Below are positions 33,641 to 42,027 of a DNA stretch of 64,000 nt, piece after piece (position 1 is the first letter of the stretch; the number at the start of each line of letters is the position of its first letter). Both the position numbers and the translations under genes were made by a program. The stretch is from Actinacidiphila yanglinensis (lineage in GTDB: Bacteria > Actinomycetota > Actinomycetes > Streptomycetales > Streptomycetaceae): assembly GCF_900107965.1 (NCBI RefSeq), contig NZ_FNVU01000003.1, positions 310,001-374,000 on the forward strand. The letters run 5' to 3'. The notes beneath the pieces are model-generated. The model was not told where the DNA came from. It made no database searches and saw only the letters and a list, made by a program, of their open reading frames with translations.

Positions 33641-36079
33641 ATGGCCGACCAGCCCCGTACCGCTCCCGCCCGGCCGGGTACCTCCGCCGCCGCGCCCGGG
33701 CGGATCCCGACCAGCCTCACCCAGGGCACCGGGAGCGCCACCACCAAGGGCGGCATCGGCGAGTCCACGCTGCGCCCCGACGGCATCCTCAAGGTCACCG
33801 GCGAGTTCGCGTACTCCTCCGACCTGTGGCACGAGGACATGCTCTGGGGCTACACCCTGCGCAGCACCGTCGCCCACGCGAGGATCCTCTCGATCGACAC
33901 CGGCGAGGCGCTCGCCACCTCCGGTGTCTACGCCGTGCTGACCTACGACGACCTGCCCACCGAGGTCAAGAACTACGGCTTGGAGATCCGCGACACCCCC
34001 GTGCTCGCGCACGGCAAGGTCCGCCACCACGGCGAGCCGGTCGCCCTGGTCGCCGCCGACCACCCCGAGACCGCCCGCCGGGCCGCCGCGAAGATCCGCG
34101 TGGAGTACGAGGAACTGCCGGTCGTCACCGACGAGGCGTCCGCCACCGCGCCGGACGCGATCCTGGTGCACGAGGGCCGCGACGACCACCACAGCGGGCA
34201 CGTGCCGCACCCCAACGTGGTGCACCGCCAGCCGATCGTGCGCGGCGACGCCGACGCGGCGGCCGCCCGCGCCGACGTGGTGGTGCGCGGCGATTACGTC
34301 TTCGGCATGCAGGACCAGGCGTTCCTCGGCCCCGAGTCGGGCCTGGCGGTGCCCGCCGAGGACGGCGGCGTCGACCTGTACGTGGCGACCCAGTGGCTCC
34401 ACTCCGACCTGCGGCAGATCGCGCCGGTGCTCGGCCTGCCCGAGAGCAAGGTCCGGATGACGCTGTCCGGCGTCGGCGGCGCGTTCGGCGGCCGCGAGGA
34501 CCTGTCGATGCAGATCCACGGCTGCCTGCTGGCGCTGCGCACCGGCAAGCCCGTGAAGATCGTCTACAACCGCTTCGAGTCGTTCTTCGGCCACGTCCAC
34601 CGCCACCCGGCCCGGCTCCGTTACGAGCACGGCGCCACCCGCGACGGCAAGCTCACCCATGTCCGCTGCCGGATCGTGCTGGACGGCGGCGCGTACGCCT
34701 CCGCCTCCCCGGCCGTCGTCGGCAACGCCGCCTCGCTGTCCATCGGCCCGTACGTCGTGGACGACGTCGACATCGAGGCGCTCGCCCTCTACACCAACAA
34801 CCCGCCCTGCGGCGCCATGCGCGGCTTCGGCGCGGTGCAGGCGTGCTTCGCCTACGAGGCCCAGATGGACAAGGTCGCGGCCGAACTCGACCTCGATCCG
34901 GTGGAGTTCCGGCAGCGCAACGCCATGGAGCAGGGCACGATCATGCCGACCGGGCAGCCGGTCGACTCGCCCGCGCCGGTCGCCGAACTGCTGCGCCGGG
35001 TCAAGGCGATGCCGCTGCCGCCGGAGCAGCAGTGGCGTACGACCGAGGGTGCCGACGTCCGCGCGCTGCCCGGCGGCCTGTCCAACACCACCCACGGCGA
35101 GGGTGTGGTGCGCGGCGTCGGCTACGCGGTGGGCATCAAGAACGTCGGCTTCTCCGAGGGCTTCGACGACTACTCCACCGCGCGGGTGCGGATCGAGGTG
35201 ATCAACGGCGAACCCGTCGCGACCGTGCACACCGCGATGGCCGAGGTCGGCCAGGGCGGCGTCACCGTGCACGCGCAGATCGCCCGTTCCGAACTCGGCG
35301 TCACCCAGGTCACCATCCAGCCCGCCGACACCCGGGTCGGCTCGGCCGGCTCCACCTCCGCCTCAAGGCAGACCTACATGACCGGCGGCGCGGTGAAGAA
35401 CACCTGCGAGGCCGTACGGGAGAAGGTCCTCGACCTCGGCCGCCGCAGGTTCGGCACCTACCACCCGGCCTGGGCCACCGCCGAACTCCTGCTGGAGGGC
35501 GGCCGGGTGGTCACCGACGGCGGCGAGGCGCTGGCCGACATCGCCGACGTGCTGGGCGACGAATCCGTGGACCTGGAACTGGAGTTCAGGCACCGCCCGA
35601 CCCAGGCGTTCGACCTGCGCACCGGCCAGGGCAACGGTCACGTGCAGTACAGCTTCGCCGCGCACCGGGCCGTGGTCGAGGTCGACACCGAACTCGGCCT
35701 GGTCAAGGTGGTCGAACTCGCCTGCGCGCAGGACGTCGGCAAGGCGCTCAACCCGCTCTCGGTGGTCGGCCAGATCCAGGGCGGCACCACGCAGGGCCTG
35801 GGCGTCGCCGTCATGGAGGAGATCGTGGTCGACCCGAAGACCGCGAAGGTCCGCAACCCGTCCTTCACCGACTACCTGATCCCGACCATCCTCGACACCC
35901 CGACGATCCCGGTCGACGTGCTCGAACTCGCCGACGAGCACGCCCCGTACGGGCTGCGCGGTGTCGGTGAGGCGCCCACGCTGTCCTCGACCCCCGCCGT
36001 GCTCGCCGCCATCCGGCAGGCGACCGGCCTGGAGCTGAACCGGACCCCGGTCCGGCCGGAGCACCTGACCGGAGCGTAG
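33641..36079 (+). CDS. Xanthine dehydrogenase molybdopterin-binding subunit
   Basis: An 812-aa catalytic subunit oxidising hypoxanthine/xanthine to urate at a molybdenum cofactor. GVGGAFGGRED and PCGAMRGFGAVQACF line the cofactor site, and GLRGVGEAPT near the C-terminus supplies the catalytic Glu. A GTG six bases earlier (33635) overlaps the preceding stop as GTGA and could be the real start. An N-terminal Pro/Thr-rich extension precedes the core (IGESTLRPDGILKVTGEF). Confidence 0.93.
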   Translation: MADQPRTAPARPGTSAAAPGRIPTSLTQGTGSATTKGGIGESTLRPDGILKVTGEFAYSSDLWHEDMLWGYTLRSTVAHARILSIDTGEALATSGVYAVLTYDDLPTEVKNYGLEIRDTPVLAHGKVRHHGEPVALVAADHPETARRAAAKIRVEYEELPVVTDEASATAPDAILVHEGRDDHHSGHVPHPNVVHRQPIVRGDADAAAARADVVVRGDYVFGMQDQAFLGPESGLAVPAEDGGVDLYVATQWLHSDLRQIAPVLGLPESKVRMTLSGVGGAFGGREDLSMQIHGCLLALRTGKPVKIVYNRFESFFGHVHRHPARLRYEHGATRDGKLTHVRCRIVLDGGAYASASPAVVGNAASLSIGPYVVDDVDIEALALYTNNPPCGAMRGFGAVQACFAYEAQMDKVAAELDLDPVEFRQRNAMEQGTIMPTGQPVDSPAPVAELLRRVKAMPLPPEQQWRTTEGADVRALPGGLSNTTHGEGVVRGVGYAVGIKNVGFSEGFDDYSTARVRIEVINGEPVATVHTAMAEVGQGGVTVHAQIARSELGVTQVTIQPADTRVGSAGSTSASRQTYMTGGAVKNTCEAVREKVLDLGRRRFGTYHPAWATAELLLEGGRVVTDGGEALADIADVLGDESVDLELEFRHRPTQAFDLRTGQGNGHVQYSFAAHRAVVEVDTELGLVKVVELACAQDVGKALNPLSVVGQIQGGTTQGLGVAVMEEIVVDPKTAKVRNPSFTDYLIPTILDTPTIPVDVLELADEHAPYGLRGVGEAPTLSSTPAVLAAIRQATGLELNRTPVRPEHLTGA

Positions 36080-36232
36080 ATCCGGGGGCCGCGAGGCCCC
36101 CGGACCCCCTTTCCTTGTTCGCCTCGGGCCGTCCCCCGGGTCGTGCAGTCCGCGCCGCTTCCGGCGCGATCCCAAATCCCGCCCGCGAGCCGCGGGCCGG
36201 GTGCCCCTGTGAACCTTGGGAGTTGGCTACAC

Positions 36233-37714
36233 ATGACCCAGACGCCAGTAGAGCCGCAGACAGCGCCAGGAGCTGCCGGCGGGGACGCGGGACCGGGTTC
36301 CCGCGGGCCCGCGGGCAGATCCCGGCTCGACCGGTACTTCCACATCTCCGACCGGGGATCGTCGATCCCCCGCGAAGTCCGCGGCGGCATCACCACCTTC
36401 ATGGCGATGTGCTACATCCTCCTGCTCAACCCGCTCTTGCTCTCCGGCCCGGACGCCCACGGCCACAAGCTCGCCCACGCCGCCCTGATCACCGCCACCG
36501 CGCTGGCCGCGGCGGTCTCCACCCTGCTGATGGGCTTCGTCGGCAAGGTCCCGCTCGCGCTGGCCGCCGGCCTCAGCGTCGCGGGGGTGATCTCCACCCA
36601 GGTCGCGCCGAACATGACCTGGCCGCAGGCGATGGGCATGTGCGTGATCTACGGCGCGGTGATCGTGCTGCTGGTGGTCACCGGGCTGCGCGAGATCGTG
36701 ATGAACGCGATACCGCTGCCGCTCAAGCACGGCATCACCATCGGCATCGGCATGTTCATCGCGCTGATCGGCCTGGTCAACGCCGGGTTCGTCGGCAAGG
36801 GCGACCCGCACGGCACCGCCCCGGTCGCCCTCGGCGGTCCGGACGGGAAACTCGCCGGCTGGCCGGTGCTGCTGTTCTGCGTGACGCTGCTGCTGATCTT
36901 CATGCTCCAGGCCCGCAACGTCCCCGGCGCGATCCTGATCGGCATCGTCACCGGTACGGTGCTCGCCGTCGTCGTCAACGCGGCCGGCCACCTCACGCCC
37001 GCCGACTGGGGCGGCACCGCGCCGAAACTCCAGGGCAGCGCGGTGTCCATGCCGGACTTCTCGCTCTTCGGGCACGTCGAGTTCGGCGGCTGGGGCTCCA
37101 TCGGCGGCATGACGGTCGGCGTGATCGTCTTCACGCTGGTGCTCGCCGGCTTCTTCGACGCGATGGCCACCATCATCGGCGTCGGCACCGAGGCCGGCCT
37201 CGCCGACGACCGCGGCCGGATGCCGGGCCTGTCCAAGGCGCTGTTCATCGACGGAGCGGGCGGCGCGATCGGCGGCGTCGCGGGCGCCTCCGGGCAGACC
37301 GTCTTCATCGAGTCGGCGACCGGGGTGGGGGAGGGCTCGCGCACCGGACTGTCCTCGGTGGTCACCGGGGTGCTCTTCGCGCTCGGCCTGTTCTTCACCC
37401 CGCTGGCCCAGATCGTGCCCGGCCAGGTCGCCGCGGCGGCCCTGGTGGTCATCGGCGCCATGATGATGGGCAACGCACGGCACGTCGACTGGGCCGACCG
37501 GTCCGTGGCCGTACCGGTGTTCATGACCGTCGCGCTGATGCCCTTCACGTACTCCATCACCGCCGGCGTCGGCGCGGGGGTGGTCTCCTACACCGCGATC
37601 AAGGCGGCACAGGGCCGGTGGCGCGAGCCGGGGGTCTTCATGTGGGTGCTCGCCGTCGTCTTCACCGTCTATTTCGCGCTGCACCCCATCGAGAACTGGA
37701 TCGGCGTCAAGTAG
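36233..37714 (+). CDS. NCS2-family purine permease (AzgA-like)
   Basis: A 493-aa membrane protein with about 12-14 helices. RYFHISDRGSSIPREVRGGITTFMAMCYILLLNP and the later IESATGVGEGSRTGLSSVVTG match the AzgA hypoxanthine/guanine/adenine branch of the NCS2 family. It would bring in the substrate for the dehydrogenase encoded just upstream (153-base gap). GGGAG lies ten bases before the ATG. Substrate choice within purines is inference from context. Confidence 0.88.
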   Translation: MTQTPVEPQTAPGAAGGDAGPGSRGPAGRSRLDRYFHISDRGSSIPREVRGGITTFMAMCYILLLNPLLLSGPDAHGHKLAHAALITATALAAAVSTLLMGFVGKVPLALAAGLSVAGVISTQVAPNMTWPQAMGMCVIYGAVIVLLVVTGLREIVMNAIPLPLKHGITIGIGMFIALIGLVNAGFVGKGDPHGTAPVALGGPDGKLAGWPVLLFCVTLLLIFMLQARNVPGAILIGIVTGTVLAVVVNAAGHLTPADWGGTAPKLQGSAVSMPDFSLFGHVEFGGWGSIGGMTVGVIVFTLVLAGFFDAMATIIGVGTEAGLADDRGRMPGLSKALFIDGAGGAIGGVAGASGQTVFIESATGVGEGSRTGLSSVVTGVLFALGLFFTPLAQIVPGQVAAAALVVIGAMMMGNARHVDWADRSVAVPVFMTVALMPFTYSITAGVGAGVVSYTAIKAAQGRWREPGVFMWVLAVVFTVYFALHPIENWIGVK

Positions 37715-37739
37715 CTGTCGCATTAGAGGAGTTGAACCC

Positions 37740-38870
37740 ATGCTGGACATCGCCACCGAGCTGCACGGCTGGTACGGGCGCGGGCGCCCGTTCGCCGTCG
37801 CCACGGTGCTCGCCACCGGCGGCAGCGCCCCGCGGCAGCCCGGGGCCGCCCTCGCCGTCGACGGCGAGGGGACCGCGATCGGCAGCGTGTCCGGCGGGTG
37901 CGTCGAGGGCGCCGTCTACGAGCTGTGCCGCGAGGCGCTGTCCGCGGACGGCCCTGCGACCGTGGTGCAGCGCTTCGGCTACTCCGACGAGGACGCCTTC
38001 GCCGTCGGCCTGACCTGCGGCGGCGTGATCGACATCCTCGTCCAGCGGATCGACCCCGCGGCGCGGCCCGAGATCGCCGGTGCCCTTGCCGCCGCCGCCC
38101 GCGGGGAGGCCGCCGGGCTCGCCCGGATCACCGCCGGCCCGCCCGGACTCCTCGGCCGCGCCCTGCTGGTGCGGGGCGACGGGACGTACGACGGGTCGCT
38201 CGGCGACGCGCAACGCGACGCCACGGCCGCTGCGGAGGCGCGGGCGATGCTCGCGGCCGGGCGCACCGGCACCGTCGGGATCGGCGCGGACGGCAGCCGC
38301 TGCGGGGAGCCGCTGACCCTCCTGGTCGAGTCGAGCGTGCCGCCGCCGCGCATGCTGGTCTTCGGCGCGATCGACTTCGCGGCGGCGCTGGTCCGCGCCG
38401 GCAAGTTCCTCGGGTACGACGTGACCGTCTGCGACGCGCGGCCGGTGTTCGCCACCGCCCGGCGGTTCCCCGGCGCGGACCGGGTCGTCGTGCAGTGGCC
38501 GCACCGCTACCTCGACGCGGAGGTCGCGGCCGGGCGGCTCGACGAGCGCACCGTGCTGTGCGTGCTCACGCACGACGCCAAGTTCGATGTGCCGCTGCTG
38601 GAACGGGCGTTGCGGCTGCCCGTCGCCTACGTCGGCGCGATGGGGTCGCGCCGCACCCACCTCCAACGGCTCGACCGGCTCCGCGAGACCGGGCTGCCCG
38701 AGGAGGCACTCGGTGCGTTGCGGTCCCCGATCGGGCTCGATCTCGGTGCCCGCACCCCCGAGGAGACGGCGCTGTCCATCGTCGCGGAGATCGTCGCGCT
38801 GCGGTACGGGGCGACCGGGGTGCCCTTGAGGGGCGCGCACACCCCCATCCACCTCGCGACGGTGCCCTGA
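37740..38870 (+). CDS. xdhC: XdhC/CoxI-family molybdenum-cofactor maturation protein
   Basis: A 376-aa protein: the N-terminal XdhC domain (FAVATVLATGGSAPRQPGAALAVDGEGTAIGSVSGGCVEGA) binds molybdenum cofactor, and the C-terminal Rossmann domain (RMLVFGAIDFAAALVRAGKFLGYDVTVCDAR) follows. Such proteins load sulfurated cofactor into xanthine dehydrogenase. AGAGGAG before the ATG and a 25-base gap from the permease place it in the same operon. Confidence 0.92.
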   Translation: MLDIATELHGWYGRGRPFAVATVLATGGSAPRQPGAALAVDGEGTAIGSVSGGCVEGAVYELCREALSADGPATVVQRFGYSDEDAFAVGLTCGGVIDILVQRIDPAARPEIAGALAAAARGEAAGLARITAGPPGLLGRALLVRGDGTYDGSLGDAQRDATAAAEARAMLAAGRTGTVGIGADGSRCGEPLTLLVESSVPPPRMLVFGAIDFAAALVRAGKFLGYDVTVCDARPVFATARRFPGADRVVVQWPHRYLDAEVAAGRLDERTVLCVLTHDAKFDVPLLERALRLPVAYVGAMGSRRTHLQRLDRLRETGLPEEALGALRSPIGLDLGARTPEETALSIVAEIVALRYGATGVPLRGAHTPIHLATVP

Positions 38871-38910
38871 CCCTCCGGGCTGCCCCGGACCCTCCGAGCT
38901 GCCCCGGTCT

Positions 38911-39085
38911 GCTGGTTGAGGGACCACCTGCCGGTGGTGGGTTGCGCGCGCAGTTCTCCCCCAGCCTGGCGGCTGGGAGGTGCCCCCACGCGCCCCTGGC
39001 TACGTGCGGCCCTTCCGCGAAAGGAGGGTCACAAACAGGGGGCGCGGGGAACTGCGCGGCCAACCACCCACCCACCGCAAGGTCC
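38911..39085. repeat. Dispersed Streptomyces-type intergenic inverted-repeat element
   Basis: The left arm GTGGTGGGTTGCGCGCGCAG and the right arm, reading GGGGAACTGCGCGGCCAACC and then ACCCACC, are imperfect inverted copies. The GCGCGGGGAACTGCGCG core with flanking AACCACCCACC is a pattern I know from many Streptomyces intergenic regions. Between the arms sits a second small motif, CCCAGCCTGGCGGCTGGGAG, then GTGCCCCCA, also recurrent in these genomes. A 19-bp direct repeat (GACCCTCCGRGCTGCCCCG) lies just left, at about 38870-38908. Confidence 0.7.
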
Positions 39086-39120
39086 CGTGGCAACAGGGTG
39101 GGGCACCCTGGAGGGTCCGG

Positions 39121-40815
39121 TCACCCCGGAAGCTGGGGCACGGGCTGCCGCAGACCGCGTCGGCGAACCGCCGAGGCCCACGCGGAGACCTCCGCGGCGT
39201 CGGACGTGGCAGGGTCCCAGAGACGGACGGACGTGGTCTCGGTGAGCTTGTGGAACCTGCCCCGCAGATCCCTCAGCACCCAGGCGGAGGACCGTCCTCG
39301 CCGGGCGGGCATGCCGAGGACGGGACCCTCGGGGGTGTCGGCCTCCCACACCAGCGCGCGGGTGAGCGGCTCGAAGAGGGGATCGTCGAGGTGGGCGGCA
39401 GACCAACTCCCGGCGGGCCGACCGGGATCGCCGTGAAGGCGCTCGGCGAGCAGGCCGCGGTAGGTCGTCACCTCGTCACGCAGGGCGGTCAGCCTGGCCC
39501 GGAGTGCCCCGTGCAGCGCGGGATCGCGCTGCCGGACCTTCGACGGCGTCCGGCTGAGCAGCCGTCCCGCGGCATTGCGGAAGAGCAGCTCCACGCTGCC
39601 GTCGGAACCGATCCGGAAGATCGCCAGGTACTCCCCGACGGGCACGTCGAGCGCTCGGACACCTCCGGGAACGAGCAGGTGCCACATCTGCTGCAGCAAC
39701 TCCCGGGCGGCCCCCTGGACATGGGCGGGCGGATCGCCGAGTGCCCGGCGGTGGCGGCCGACGGCGGGCTCGCCGGCGAGCGCGGCCAGCGCGGCGATCC
39801 CGCCGCGCAGGAAGAACGCCGCGCCCTCGCCGGACAGGTCCCGGTCGACCGCGAGCAGTGAGTCCCCCAACTCCCGGACCACCGCGCTGTCGTCGCTCAT
39901 GCAGGCGGCCCAGGCCAGCCCGACCAGCAGGCGTCCGCTGGGCTCGCCGAACTCCCCCCGGTGCCGGCGCGCATCGGTGCAGTCGAGGGGCTCGCCCCGC
40001 GCGGCACGGAGCATGGGTACGAGCAACCCGGCGGCCCGCGGCGAGCTCTGCAGCAGCTCCCGGGTACGGCCGAGCCACGCGTAGGTGGGCCGTACCTCGG
40101 TCAGCCGCGCGCAGGCGTCCACCAGGGCGAGCGCGGGAGGCAGGTAGAGGTCGGGGCCGAGCGCGCAGCGGACCGAGGCGGCGAACGGGTCGGCGGGCGG
40201 GAGCAGTTCGTCCACGTTGTACGGGAGTCCGAGCGGCCGCCGCAACCGCTCGTTGTATGCCTCCATCGCATCCTGGGGCAGGCCGGCCACGACGACGGCG
40301 TGGCAGCCGAGCCGGGCGGCCAGCGCCACCCGCAGGTACGGTGCGAAGGCCGCGTGCTCGGACGTGCGGAGCTCCCCCAGCGCGGCGAGCGGGAGTTCGA
40401 GGCACTGCGCCGACCAGAAGGTCCACCGCGGCGGATGGTCGGCGCGGCTGCTCCGCGTCGCGAGCCGGAACAGCCGGTGCGTCTCCGCGGCCGACCAGCC
40501 GCAGTGGATCCTCGCGAGGGCCTCCCCGACGACCACCTCCTGGTCCAGCGCCTCCAGGCCCCGCCGCTCCTCCTGGAGCCGCAGGGCGATCCGGCGCCGT
40601 TCGGCCTCCGGAAGCCGGGCCAGCAGCTTCTCGCCGCGGGTGACGGGCCTGTTCCTCTTCTCGGAGAGGGCGCGCGCGATGTTCCGTTCGTCCAGGGCGG
40701 CCGCGCGACGCAGCGCCCGGCCCAGCCGGCGCGGCTCCAGCGGGTCGTTCGTCGGGCCGTTCAAGGTCCGCGGGAAGGTCCCGCCGGCGAGCAGCCCGTA
40801 CCAGCGCCGGATCAT
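39121..40815 (-). CDS. DUF4132-like protein, probably truncated at the C-terminus
   Basis: A 564-aa protein, mostly helical. Its last about 150 residues (DPLFEPLTRALVWEAD...SVRLWDPATSD...RRRGLRQPVPQL) look like the start of the DUF4132 domain (HPLLRPLxRRLVW ... xQPFxQL). In typical members several hundred residues follow this point; here the frame stops three residues later, beside the dispersed repeat element, so the 3' end may have been lost. The N-terminal part is not recognisable. The ATG at 40815 follows GGGGAGG at eight bases. Function unknown; it may be a remnant. Confidence 0.6.
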   Translation of the reverse strand: MIRRWYGLLAGGTFPRTLNGPTNDPLEPRRLGRALRRAAALDERNIARALSEKRNRPVTRGEKLLARLPEAERRRIALRLQEERRGLEALDQEVVVGEALARIHCGWSAAETHRLFRLATRSSRADHPPRWTFWSAQCLELPLAALGELRTSEHAAFAPYLRVALAARLGCHAVVVAGLPQDAMEAYNERLRRPLGLPYNVDELLPPADPFAASVRCALGPDLYLPPALALVDACARLTEVRPTYAWLGRTRELLQSSPRAAGLLVPMLRAARGEPLDCTDARRHRGEFGEPSGRLLVGLAWAACMSDDSAVVRELGDSLLAVDRDLSGEGAAFFLRGGIAALAALAGEPAVGRHRRALGDPPAHVQGAARELLQQMWHLLVPGGVRALDVPVGEYLAIFRIGSDGSVELLFRNAAGRLLSRTPSKVRQRDPALHGALRARLTALRDEVTTYRGLLAERLHGDPGRPAGSWSAAHLDDPLFEPLTRALVWEADTPEGPVLGMPARRGRSSAWVLRDLRGRFHKLTETTSVRLWDPATSDAAEVSAWASAVRRRGLRQPVPQLPG

Positions 40816-40919
40816 CCGCGGCACCTCCCCGTCTCCTCACGACCGGGGCACGGGACACGCCGCACCCCCGCGCTTCTCGCGGACCGTACCTGTCCGCGAG
40901 GGCCCGTACCGTGGTCCCC

Positions 40920-42014
40920 ATGGTCACCGAGCCGATCACCCGGCGCACCCTCAACCGGACCCTGCTGGACCGCCAACTCCTCCTGAATCGCGCGGATATG
41001 GGCCCGGACGACGCGGTCGCTCACCTGCTGGGCCTCCAGTCGCAGAACGCCTCCTCCGCGTACCCGGGACTCTGGACGAGGCTGGCGGGTTTCGAGTTCG
41101 GCGCGCTCGGCACGCTGCTCACCGAACGCCGCCTCGTGCGGACGGTGTTGATGCGCAACACCGTGCATCTGGTGACGGCTTCGGACGCCCTGCGGTTGCG
41201 GCCGTGGCTGCAACCGGCCCTGGACCGGGGGCTGCGGTCCTCGCAGTGGGGCGCGGGAGTCGCCGGGGTCGATCGCGACGCCCTGGTCGCCGCGGGGCGC
41301 GAGGTGCTGGCGGAACAGCCGCTGGGGAACCCCGAGTTGCGCTGTCTCCTCGGGGCGCGCTTTCCCGCCGCCGATCCGGAGTCGCTGGTCAGCGCGCTCC
41401 GGGTGTGGGCGCCGCTGGTGCAGGTGCCGCCGCGCGGGCTGTGGGGCGTGCCCGGCCCCCTCCGCCACGCCTTCGCCGACGACTGGCTCGGCGCCCCGCT
41501 CGCCGCCGGGCCCGACCCGGCCGGGCTCGTCCGCCGCTACCTGGCGGCGTTCGGCCCCGCCACCCCCGCCGACATGCAGAAGTGGTCCGGGGTGACCGGG
41601 CTCAAAAAGGTCTTCGCCGCGATGCAGTTGCGGACCTACACCGCGGAGGACGGCCAGGTCCTGTACGACCTGCCCGACGCCGAACTCACCGACCCCGGCG
41701 TGCCCGTGCCCGCCCGCTACGTCGCCGACTTCGACAATCTCCTGCTCTCCCACGCCGACCGCACCCGCATCCTCGGCGACGTGCCCAAGTCCCGCGTCAT
41801 CACGGTCAACGGCATCGTCCGCGGCACCATCCTCGTCGACGGTTTCGTGGGCGGGACCTGGCGGTTCGACCGGTCCAAGGACACCACGGCGCTCGTCGTC
41901 ACCCCCTTCACCCCCCTCCCCACCCCCGTCCGCCACACCCTGGAATCGGAGGGCGAACGCCTCCTGACCGCGGCCTACGGAGGTCCGGGCGAGGTGCGCC
42001 TCGAGCAGTCGTAG
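40920..42014 (+). CDS. Winged-helix DNA-binding domain protein (HTH_42/AlkZ-like)
   Basis: A 364-aa protein of the HTH_42 family, tandem winged helices related to the AlkZ/YcaQ DNA glycosylases. RRTLNRTLLDRQLLLNR, AVAHLLGLQSQNASSAYPGLWTRL and RNTVHLV match conserved stretches. In AlkZ a QxQ-type motif is catalytic; here LQSQN could serve, so repair of alkylated or crosslinked DNA is possible but unproven. An ATG at 40920 was preferred over a GTG at 40911. Divergent from the DUF4132-like gene. Confidence 0.78.
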   Translation: MVTEPITRRTLNRTLLDRQLLLNRADMGPDDAVAHLLGLQSQNASSAYPGLWTRLAGFEFGALGTLLTERRLVRTVLMRNTVHLVTASDALRLRPWLQPALDRGLRSSQWGAGVAGVDRDALVAAGREVLAEQPLGNPELRCLLGARFPAADPESLVSALRVWAPLVQVPPRGLWGVPGPLRHAFADDWLGAPLAAGPDPAGLVRRYLAAFGPATPADMQKWSGVTGLKKVFAAMQLRTYTAEDGQVLYDLPDAELTDPGVPVPARYVADFDNLLLSHADRTRILGDVPKSRVITVNGIVRGTILVDGFVGGTWRFDRSKDTTALVVTPFTPLPTPVRHTLESEGERLLTAAYGGPGEVRLEQS

Positions 42015-42027
42015 GGCCCGACGCCCG

